Part shown: positions 44,553 to 64,000 of the stretch, piece by piece
How positions within the stretch are numbered: the first letter of the stretch is position 1
How the letters are laid out: each line of letters begins with the position of its first letter
Assembly: GCF_049306965.1 (NCBI RefSeq)
Contig: NC_133180.1
Location: 22,739,001 to 22,803,000 of the forward strand
DNA: 64,000 bases
Origin: Danio rerio
Taxonomy: Eukaryota; Chordata; Actinopteri; Cypriniformes; Danionidae
Direction: 5' to 3'
Translations under genes and position numbers: made by a program
The notes under the pieces: model-generated
Told to the model about the DNA's origin: nothing
The model's input: the letters and a program-made list of their open reading frames with translations, nothing else
The model's database searches: none

Positions 44553-45339
44553 GTCTAAATCGAGTTATTATTACTGAAAAATATATTAGTTTATTTAAAA
44601 GAGTGAGTATCCCTGTTGTAACTTCCAACTTTTATGTAGACTTAATTTCATATTTAATCACAAGTTCACTTACTTAATTTTTAAATCAACAGGATTACTC
44701 ACTTCTTTAAATAAAGTCGACAAATCGCTTTTAACAGTGAAATCCACAATGCTTTATATTAATAATAATACACCTAAATGTTAAAATTTTCAGAAGGTTT
44801 GTGTTTAATTTTGTACAACAAACAATTGTGGGCTGTTTTACCGTTCTCGTTTTCTTGTAATTTGGATTCCAATCCAAGAAGCACTGCATTGGTGTCATAG
44901 TTGCGAACTAATGAGTGTGTGTTTTAAGATGTTCATTGATAGTGAATTGACCTCCTGTCTCAGATAAAGTAAACAGAGACAGACAAGCACAGTCTGTAAC
45001 CTTTAACCCCACATAGGCACACATTTACAAAAGGCTCCATCCGTCTGAAGACGTGAATAGGCATGCAATTTGTATCTAAGCTATGTATCGGACATACAAA
45101 TTGTGAATATTTAGGTTTTAAAAAAAAAAAAAGTAGAGTACATTTATGTGAATGGTATGCTGTAAAATTCACATATACTGTAAAAAGAAATAGATTTTGA
45201 TGTGATTAAAGTTTTAATTTGTGTTCCTTAAGATGCATTTTGAGTTAGCTCATCATCCCTTGTCATACTTTGTATACAGTAATTAGCAGTGCAAACATAC
45301 AAATAAACAACCTTGCCAAACACTAAACCCCGCCTAAAT

Positions 45340-47889
<2,550 letters not shown>

Positions 47890-48121
47890 AGTTGTTCATA
47901 AAGCTATACACTTATATTTTTGGGACTACACATGGATTATTAATGTTTACTTTGCTTTTTTAAATGGCTTCCAAAGATATATTTACTTGCATACACAAAC
48001 AATCAAGACTGATGTTATTATGTTGGTCATATTATTGCTTCTCATAGGAGTGTATTTGCATGAACGCTTGATTGTTTCTTCAGCAATCACAGATTGTAAT
48101 GTTATTTATAAAAGATTAGAG

Positions 48122-48127
48122 AATAAA
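48122..48127 (+). terminator. Likely polyadenylation signal of the Shisa gene
   Basis: AATAAA about 235 bases after the stop codon, followed by T/G-rich DNA (GACTCTTTTCTTATTTTTAC). No earlier AATAAA is seen. Confidence 0.6.
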
Positions 48128-48499
48128 TCTATTTTCATAGGCAATTTCTTTGACTCTTTTCTTATTTTTACTCAATAGTACACACAGGAACTTGTGAAAA
48201 TGCACACAATAGTCCTTATACACTGTGGAAAAAAGCAATTGGTCACTTTATTTGAATAAAAAAAGAGTAAACCCAATGCCTTAAAAGCGACTTGTTGAGT
48301 TTAATTTAAAAAATTAAGTTGACAGAACTTAATTTTTGTAATCACACACAGTTTATTTCCTTAAAAAGCAACAGGTTTACTCACTTTATTAAGTAAAGTC
48401 AACTAATCACTTTAAAACACTCACACAATAGCCATTTTAAGAAGTTATTTACTCTCTTTCCTTATTGGAAGTATTTTAAGTCATGAAGTACAATAAATC

Positions 48500-48950
48500 A
48501 TTCATATTTCATAAGATAAACATATAAAACTCAAGCAGCATTGGCTTGATTCTTTACATCTGGTTGACATTACAGCAGTGAAGTCACATGATCTTCCATT
48601 AAACTGAAGATCTCTCTGAAGAGAGATAAGAGAAGAGCGGTAAGAGGCTCTTTGTCCTGCAAAGAGCTTTGAGTTTTCCTTTACAGTATTTGTGATAGTA
48701 AAGCTCTCCAGCCGTGTGTGTGGCTGAGCAGGTTTTCGGTGTTTGTGTGGGGAGACGGCAGGGGGCACAGGACAAAAGATGCAGATCTCCTCACGCCCCT
48801 GAGAGTGGGATTAGTGCAGGTAAAGAGGGGTGTGTGAGTGGGATTAGGCTCTGGACGGCCCAGCTGGAGTTTAAGCAGATGCAGATGAGATCATTAACGA
48901 GCTGTAGACCAACCTACTGAGTTTCGGCCTCAATTCTGTTTTCATGTAAA
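48500..48950. promoter_or_regulatory. Candidate regulatory block downstream of the Shisa gene
   Basis: A repeat-free, complex stretch with AGTGGGATTAG at 48805-48815 and again at 48838-48847. GGATTA is the binding core of OTX/Goosecoid-type homeodomains, and the two copies are 33 bases apart in the same orientation. Two CAGATGCAGATG-like E-box pairs are near 48880. No exon is visible. Function is inferred from motifs only. Confidence 0.35.
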
Positions 48951-49099
48951 ACACTTAATGTGAAAAAGCAGAAGCTGAAGATACATGGATGTATGCAGCC
49001 ACATTAATCTGATGAGGTAAATATCTGTAAATGCTAGCTATACTTACTACACGTAAATGTCTACTTTTCCTTATTCTCACACTGTAGAAATGTTGAGTT

Positions 49100-49310
49100 T
49101 TTTTTTCCTTTGGCTTAGTCCTTTTATTCATCAGGGGTCGCCACAGCGGAATGAACCGTCAACTTATCCAGCATATGTTTTACACAGCGGATGCTCTTGC
49201 AACTGCAACCCAGCACAGGAAAACACTCATACACTCTCATTCACACACATACACTATATCCAATTTTGTTTATTCAATGCAAACTCCACACGGAAATGCC
49301 AACTGTTCAA
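49100..49310 (-). repeat. DANA-type SINE, internally deleted
   Basis: GGCTTAGTCCTTTTATTCAT at the tail, then CAACCCAGCACAGG, and a jump from TTTGTTTATTCA to ATGCAAACTCCACACGGAAA; the head is missing after GCCAACTGT. Confidence 0.85.
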
Positions 49311-49775
49311 ATGCTAGGTTTCACACAATTGCTTTGAGTTAGAAAATGCAGGAACATGAGGGAATTAAGATACGTTTTTAGTTTTTGTAACTTTAAAAGG
49401 ATTGAACATAAAACAAGCAAGTTGTCCCCAAAAAACTCAAAAATGTTGTTGTTTTAGCTAATTTTAAATCGGTCGGTTGAACCAATAACAAACATCATTT
49501 TTTGGATTGCACAATCACACATTTTAGCTTAAATGCTTAAATTAGAACAGTGAAACAAAGATGCTGAGCTGTATTCTGTTTGAGTTTTGCAGTCACTCTT
49601 AAGAATAAAGGTTTTTGCATGCCAGAGAGGAACTAAAAGTTTCTTAAAAGAACCACTGTCTGCCTAGTGTGAAGAACATTTTAGTATAGAGAACCTTTTA
49701 TGCAATCCAAGGTTGGTTAATCTATAAAAGTTATATATTAAATATACAATACGTTTTGGAAAGACTACCATAATG

Positions 49776-49803
49776 TTTTTTTTTTTTTTTTTTTTTTTTT
49801 TTT
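49776..49803. repeat. Poly(T) tract
   Basis: A run of nearly 30 T. It directly precedes a Tc1/mariner-type MITE fragment (TGACCAAGGCTGCATTTG). Confidence 0.9.
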
Positions 49804-50232
49804 GAGTATGCTCTGTTGACCAAGGCTGCATTTGTTTGATCAGAAATGCAATAAGCATCAATGCTATAAAATATGATTTCATTTTTTCATCTGTTTTCCG
49901 TTCGAAGATGTGAAGAATCTTAATTTTTAGCATTATTGCTTCAGATTTTGGTGTCACATGACCTTTTTTTTTAAATCAATGTATTTTTTTGATGTGTTTT
50001 AATCAATGGTCATAATATGATTATTAACTGCTTTCCTGAACTCCTGATACATTCATTGCACATACATTCATTGCACTTTGGGTTTTTTCATAAACAGAAG
50101 GTTAGCCCATTATTAATAGATTGTTAAGGGTGAAAAAACGAATTAAATCATCCTATAAAATTATTTCTGAAGGATTGTGAACATGGAAATCACACAATCA
50201 TTCAGAAATAGTTTTACATATTTAATGTATCT

Positions 50233-50946
50233 TACACTACCTGACAAAAGCCTGTCATCTATATAAGTTTTAGGAACAACAAATGATAACTTGACTTCTA
50301 GTTGATCATTTTGCATCAAAAGTGACATTTATGATGGCAAATGGCATACATTTCACCAAAATAAAATAAAATGTCTTCATTTATTTATTAGGACAGTAAG
50401 GTCTTACTTTTCTTAGACAAAAGTGTTGTCACTTAACAGAAAAAAAGGTACAGTATGGTGCATCCATATATCTCTGCAATGACTTAAATAACTTATTAAT
50501 AAAGTCATCTGGAATGGCAAAGAAAGCATTCTTGCCGCACTCCCAGAGTTCATCAAACATTTTTTTGATTAATCTTCAATGCCTCCTTTATCTTACCTCA
50601 GATATGCTCAATTATGTTTATGTCTGGTGACTGGGCTGGGCAATTTTGGGGTACTCTGACCTTCTTTGCTTTCAGGAACTTTGATGTTTTGGGCGAAAGT
50701 ATGAGAACGAACACTTATCCTGTTGACCACTATCCTCTCCAGTGGTTTGTAATGTAATGGGCAGCACATATGTCTTGATACCTGTTGATGTTGCCATCCA
50801 CTCTGCAGATCTCTCGCACGCCCCCATACTGAATGTAACCCTAAACCAGGATTTGTCCTTCACCAAACTTGACTGAATTCTGTGAGAATCTTTGGTCCAT
50901 GCTTTTACAACTGGGATCGACGACAAGACTTTTGTCAGGTAGTGTA
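50233..50946 (-). mobile_element. Tc1-like transposon, decayed, both ends present
   Basis: TACACTACCTGACAAAAGCC at the left and GACTTTTGTCAGGTAGTGTA at the right. Minus-strand pieces include MATSTGIKTYVLP and HSVEKDKSW-type text in shifted frames, matching the element at 20308. It is inserted in an older MITE whose pieces lie on both sides (49805-50220 and 50965-51055). Confidence 0.85.
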
Positions 50947-51055
50947 AACAAGTAAGATCACACGTTTATTGCATTTTTGATCAAATAAATAAAGCCTTGG
51001 TGAGCTGAAGAAATATTTTTAAACATGTAAAACTTTTGAGTAGTAGTGTAATATG

Positions 51056-52487
51056 TAATAAAAAATACAACGACCATACGATAAATAGTTCTTAAAGAAA
51101 TATTATTAAAGGTTAACAGTATTTTTTGTGAAGTTGTCTCGCAAGTCAACTTTAATTAAACAGAAACATTGAAAACCTGGACAGTTTTACATAAAAAGTC
51201 TAACCATTTATTTTCCCCAAATTATGTTATTTAAAGATATTGAATCTGTAACAACTTTGTGTCAACGTTGATTGTTTTAAAAACTCAACAGAACAGTTAT
51301 AAAAAAAGGTAAATAACTAAACAATATGAATTTTATGATAAAAGACGAAGCTGGGGAGTTTTCTAAGTGTAAATATCGCCCCCATCAGGACCAAGAGAAC
51401 GGCGCAGAAAGAATGTCTCTTGTCCTTCGTACTGGTAAAGAGATTAGCAAATAAAGAATGATTATTGCATTGTTGAGGTCATGGGTGAAAGGTCAAATTC
51501 CAGATAAATATCAAGCCAATGACAAGAATGGAGACAGAAAGAAAGAATCAATCAGATGACACAACCAACTTGAAAAGAATAATATTATTCCACAAATTAA
51601 TCACGACACGAGCCCCAAAGTTCTTTAGCTTCACAGATTTTAATTATTGTTATTATTATCAAAAAAAGATTCTCAGAAAAAGATGAGACACAAACACAAC
51701 ACTTCAATACTGAATATTCAAACAAGCTCATAATGCCCTTTCAGTCAAATACAAATTAACAGCTCATTCAGTCAAATTGAACAATGGTTTCAAGAGAATC
51801 CAGAAATATGCCACTTTCCAAATATGTTCAATATTTCACTGTTGCATCTAATTCTTTATTGTTCCCTCTTTTCCCCAATCACATACCACTAGCACCACAT
51901 TTAAAGGTAAAAGCTAATTCTGTTCAAACCATCAGAACACAATACAACAAAAACAATACGCACTATTATCATAAAACAAAATGACATATGTAAACTCATA
52001 CCATTAATAATCAATTAACCTTATTAAAGTAATAAATGAATACCGTACAACCGGCTCTGATGACTAAAGCCACTTTAGAGAGTTTAGTTTTGAACTAATG
52101 CACTAGAATAAAACCCCACGCACGACAGTACACTCCAATATTTCTAAACCTGCATCCTTTTCCACTAGCGACTAAATACAGACACGGTACAAACACGATA
52201 TCAAGGGTTCACTTATAGAAAACTGAAATGAAAAACGACGACCTCATGTCCAGGAAGACAGATTGAACTACAGGATCACTATGAGAGGTCGAGTTATCAG
52301 ACTGCAGATGGTCCATTTCTCCAGGACAATGGAGTGTTTGTGTATGAAAGTAAATGTGTGTTTGTGTGTGTTTGGGAATGTGCATGCATGAGAGCATGAG
52401 TGAGTGTGTTTATATAAGTGGATCATTTTCTGTTGGGGTCGTGTGTGTTGGTCAGGTTTTCTCCAAGGTTGTAGAAAGCACTGTATG
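51056..52487 (-). other. zc4h2 3'UTR and downstream region
   Basis: No repeat or exon recognised in 51080-52300. On the minus strand AATAAA at 51860-51855 would give a 3'UTR of about 630 bases; other sites are possible. 52340-52440 is TG-rich (GTGTGTTTGTGTGTG) and is UTR, not coding. Confidence 0.4.
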
Positions 52488-60738
<8,251 letters not shown>

Positions 60739-61480
60739 GGTGGACTAAGAAAGGGTAAGACGTGTGTTGGAATAAGAAAAGAAGAGACGATTGTAGCGGA
60801 TATTCCTCTCATAAGAAAGACAATGGAAATGCTAACCAGCTGTGGACAACAGCAACACCCGCTGACTACATTTCCCACAATTCTCGGCGAGGTTTAAAGG
60901 GAGCGCGCGTTTAAAAAATCACTCAAGGGTTTTGTCAGACGTCCGTGATATTCAGATTATATAGATTTAAAGGATATTTGGGGTAAAATATTTTAAATAT
61001 TAGCCAGCTTTATTTGTATGACATGTTTATCATAAAACAAACAAACAAAAACATATCTAGAAAAACAAGAACATTTATTAATTTGTTAATGTTTATGTAG
61101 AGCAGGTATATAGGCAACTTTTTCTCGACACAACACTGGATTCAATTATAATTTTGAGGGATGTAAACAAAAACAATGGTCCCAACGTATATCCTGTTTT
61201 ACATTTTTAATTTCTATAGCTTTCGCGTGTCCAAAAAGAGCCACACATTGATAAGTAATGTTTTGACAGCTGATTAAAACATTACATATTATACAAGCCC
61301 GTAGCCTGCCTATTGAAAGTGGTATTTTTTTCTGAAAAAAGTGGACCTTTTTGCAGTTATTCGCCTCATGCGAGATTTAAATGCTGCATTTTAGTGGCAT
61401 TTTAAGCACTATTGTCTATATGGTAATCATAACCACACTTTTTGATGTATTAAAAATATGTGCTTACCATCCTACTTTAT
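60739..61480. promoter_or_regulatory. zc4h2 promoter side of the divergent intergenic region
   Basis: The ATG sits in TCCGCCATGGTGG context on the plus strand. 60880-60945 is GC-richer (TTCTCGGCGAGG, GGAGCGCGCG) and may be the core promoter. Beyond 60960 the DNA is AT-rich without recognisable features. Confidence 0.4.
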
Positions 61481-61487
61481 AACGAAG

Positions 61488-61838
61488 TATTCATTCATTT
61501 TCCTGTCGGCTTAGTAACTTTATTATTCTGGAGTCGCCACAGAGGAATGAACTGCCAACTTATCCAGCATATGTTTTATGCAGCGGATGCCCATCCAGCT
61601 GCAACCAATCACTGAGAAACTTCCATACACACTCAAACACTACGAACAATTTAGCTTACCCAACTCACCCATAGCACATGTCTTTGAACTGTGGAGAACA
61701 CTAGAGCACCCGGAGGAAACCCACGCCAACACGAGGAGAACATGCAAACTCAACACAGAAATGCCAACCCAGCCGAGGCTCAAACCAACCTTCTTGCTGT
61801 GAGGCAATCATGCCACCCACTGCGCCACCGTGAGACCT
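61488..61838 (-). repeat. DANA-type SINE, near full length
   Basis: ATTCATTCATTTTCCTGTCG, GAGTCGCCACAGAGGAATGA, to the head CCACTGCGCCACCGTGAG. Minus orientation. Confidence 0.9.
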
Positions 61839-63090
61839 ATTTATTACAAAGTTTTTATCTACAATTTTGCAGTTAAACTGTAAATTATTAGTTTTAGATA
61901 TGTTATGAAATAAACAGAGAAAATATGAAAATTATTTTAAAATACAAATCTATTATCATCCATCATTTAAGAAAGAAAAACTTAGGAGTCTGGTAAAACT
62001 TGTTTAAACTAAAAAAGTGTAGCTAATAGGCAAATAAAAACTGGCCATTTCATTCACTTCCTCAGTCAGAAATGGGCACTTGAAAGATTAATATTACATT
62101 TGTCTTAAAGCCTTTTTCTGTCTGTAATTTTCACAATTTAAGATAGCATAGCAGTCAAAAATGGGATAAACCAGTACATGTAAAGGTCATATTCATGGCC
62201 TTTGTCAGTGAGGGGTGTGTCTTTCGAATCACCCAAACCCCCACTGGCTACAGCCTGTAATACACAGCCTCAGCAAATTATGAGTGTTTGTTAACATCTT
62301 TTTTAAAATAACGACTGCAGCATCCATGATAAACACACCATTGTAAACAAACATGGTCAGTTCACATGTTTGCACATTGTGCATGAATTTAAAAAACTGC
62401 TGAGGCTCATCTGGATTAAAGTTAACGACTTACAGTTAATTAATATGCACACACTTTATGAGACATCAATGTAGCCTGTTGGTTGCAACTGATTCAGCTA
62501 GAGTGAAGCATATAAGTGAAGTCTGCTATAATGTTCTGCTGAAAAAGTCACCTGAATCAATGGCCTGAGGGTGAATAAACTGACAAAAAATATTTTTGGG
62601 GTGAATTGTAACCGCTTGATGTTATTGTGTATGTCCACACATGCTGCTTTTCAAGAACTTAAAAACCTGTTTGAGCTTTTTCGAAAAATGATATAGGCCT
62701 AGTTCACCACTGAACAGTCAGAAAGATTCACACTGAATCGTAAAAGTCGTTCGAGCGATTTGTTGAAAAGAATCGACTCATACGAATGATTCATTCACGA
62801 ATCGGGCATCATCACTTCTGATTCAAAACAGACAACAGAAAATACACGCTGCTCGACATCTCAGTCAATTATAGGGAGGGAAATGCATCGCTTAACAGAC
62901 ATTTCAGACGTAATTTTAATGCAACAGAGGTTTGCATATAGCCGAGCTATCGAAACCTGTTGTTGAAATAAAATATTTAAACAATTGTGGCGGCGCAGAT
63001 GCCCGGTATTGGCTCATAGGACGATAAGTCAATAAAAAACGATTCCAGAATTACAACTGCTCAATGATATCATCCTTACGAACACTAAAG
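61839..63090. other. AT-rich intergenic DNA
   Basis: No gene or complete repeat. 62700-62820 has paired GAATCG/CGATTC and ATTCATTCACGAATCGGG motifs that look like one arm of an inverted-repeat element. Confidence 0.4.
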
Positions 63091-63554
63091 TTTGGAGACT
63101 GGCGGTCATAACGGACCGCGCATTCAGCGCTCAGCGCGTCCGATGTATTTTTAACCCTCAGTTGCTGCATTACCGGAGTCCCGTCCACCCACGTGCTTCA
63201 AAACGCTGAGACGGAGGCAGCAAAACACGCACTTTCTGCGGCTCTGCCCGTCCGAGCGCAGCGACAGGGGGCGTCCGACGTGTTGCCGAAGCGAGGCGGT
63301 GGGTGCAGTCGGGGCCGCTGTAGGGAGGGAGGGAAGTGAGGAAGGGAGGGCGAGAGGAGAAGGAGGGATGGAGATGGATGATAGATGCTTATGTAGCGCG
63401 TCCCGTACGTTTGCCGTTATGCTCGGCCGCAGACAAACTTGCACCCTCCCGTGACTTTCTTTCCCCTGCTGCTCCACCCATGAAGCAGGACGCAGGGCGA
63501 ATGCGTGCCACTGTTCCGGAGCGCGTCGTGATCGCTTATTTATCCGTCTGATAA
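63091..63554 (+). promoter_or_regulatory. CpG island, promoter and 5'UTR of the gene at 63555
   Basis: From 63110 on the DNA changes to GC-rich with many CpGs (GCGCTCAGCGCGTCCG, CCCGTCCGAGCGCAGCGACA), unlike the rest of the window. It contains a GGAGGGAGGGAAG purine run at 63325-63370. Several ATGs precede the main one; the longest upstream frame is 63336-63551. Confidence 0.7.
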
Positions 63555-63746
63555 ATGGTTTTGGAGCTCGCCGCGCCCGCCGGTGCAGGCCCTGCGCTCC
63601 AGCGCTGCATCCCGCACATCCAGCGGGTTTTCCGGGTCAGAGTGAGCTGCAGCGCCGCCGAGTCCAGCTGCGACAGCCCCAACGCCGGTTCCAGTATCAT
63701 CGTAAACATCGAGGACGGCAAGGAGGAAGATTGCACTAAAGCTAAA
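63555..63746 (+). CDS. First coding exon of an unidentified gene (continues beyond window)
   Basis: An open frame of exactly 64 codons from ATG to a good donor (AAA|GTGAGT at 63747): it begins MVLELAAPAGAGPALQ, goes on RVFRVRVSCSAA and ends IIVNIEDGKEEDCTKAK. No signal peptide, domain or motif is recognised. The CpG island, the open frame and the donor support a real exon. It is divergent from zc4h2, with about 2.8 kb between the start codons. In human the next gene divergent from ZC4H2 is ZC3H12B, but this peptide does not match the ZC3H12B N-terminus that I remember, so no symbol is given. The minus-strand frames over the same bases are shadows. Confidence 0.6.
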
Positions 63747-64000
63747 GTGAGTGTGTGTGTGCGTGCGTGTGTGTGAGAGCGCGTGTGTCGCAGGAGAGCT
63801 GCGCGAGCACGACCGATGAGCAGCCACATCGCCATTCAAGCTGTTTATTTTGATATATTTTCAGCTTTGGGTTCACTTTCACGGGTCTAATTAAGAAGTT
63901 TGTTTGTTTCCTTCATGACTGTGTAGAATAAACCCTCTGTAAATGCTTCAGGTGCAGCGAATCACGGCCAGAACTGATGCTCACGACTCACGTTTTACAG
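63747..64000 (+). other. Intron 1 start of the unidentified gene
   Basis: Opens with a (GT)n-rich tract (63750-63790) right after the donor, then ordinary sequence. No further exon before the window ends. Confidence 0.45.

Noticed and set aside
63555-63746. Naming this exon zc3h12b from the human gene order
   Set aside because: The peptide does not match the ZC3H12B N-terminus as I know it; position alone is not enough.
63536-63839. Two 99-codon minus-strand frames
   Set aside because: GC-rich shadows of the plus-strand exon and its (GT)n intron start; no splice or domain support.

Overview
The window looks like a zebrafish-type cyprinid genome (Danio rerio or a close relative). It is AT-rich vertebrate DNA with GT-AG introns. 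It holds about 17 copies or pieces of a tRNA-derived SINE of the DANA type, Angel-like TTAA miniature elements, Tc1/mariner, hAT, Harbinger-like and Kolobok-like DNA transposons, L1-like LINE tails and long (TA)n/(TG)n tracts. I saw no retrovirus, LTR element, Polinton, CRISPR array, tRNA or rRNA gene. All family names of repeats are from memory and by-eye comparison, not a database search.

Four host genes are clear. (1) asb12 (minus, 1674-5227): ankyrin-repeat substrate receptor; its last exon, expected to carry the SOCS box, lies beyond the left edge. (2) mtmr8 (minus, coding 30623-6586): a 14-exon myotubularin-family lipid phosphatase whose reading frame I could trace through every splice junction to 632 residues, with an intact CSDGWDR active site. 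(3) A two-exon Shisa-family gene (plus, 45561-47889, 258 residues). (4) zc4h2 (minus, coding 60738-52488): five exons giving 224 residues. A fifth gene starts at the right edge (plus, 63555-63746, first coding exon, CpG-rich), which I could not identify. The order asb12 - mtmr8 - zc4h2 matches human Xq11 (established knowledge), with the Shisa gene as the extra member.

Layout. 1-5.3 kb: asb12 with palindromic repeats. 5.3-30.8 kb: mtmr8, whose introns are mostly transposon fossils, including an inverted pair of Kolobok-like elements (intron 13), a hAT inside a microsatellite (intron 9), a hAT with exact 8-bp target duplication and a BED-finger ORF (intron 5), and a SINE that holds an 84-bp copy of mtmr8 intron 1 sequence (intron 2). 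31-45 kb: intergenic, with nested elements (a SINE split by a foldback element that is itself split by a TA-flanked element) and a SINE split by a Harbinger-like element. 45.3-48.2 kb: Shisa gene. 48.5-48.95 kb: possible regulatory block with two GGATTA motifs. 49-52 kb: repeats. 52.4-60.8 kb: zc4h2. 60.8-63 kb: divergent intergenic region. 63.1-64 kb: CpG-rich promoter and first exon of the unidentified gene.

The genes do not form one pathway. Mtmr8 acts on phosphoinositides, Asb12 is expected in a Cullin5 ubiquitin ligase, Shisa proteins hold back Wnt/FGF receptors in the ER, and Zc4h2 is a nuclear partner of the RNF220 ligase in neural development. No new multi-gene system is evident; the unusual material is in the arrangement of transposable elements and in a few candidate regulatory blocks.
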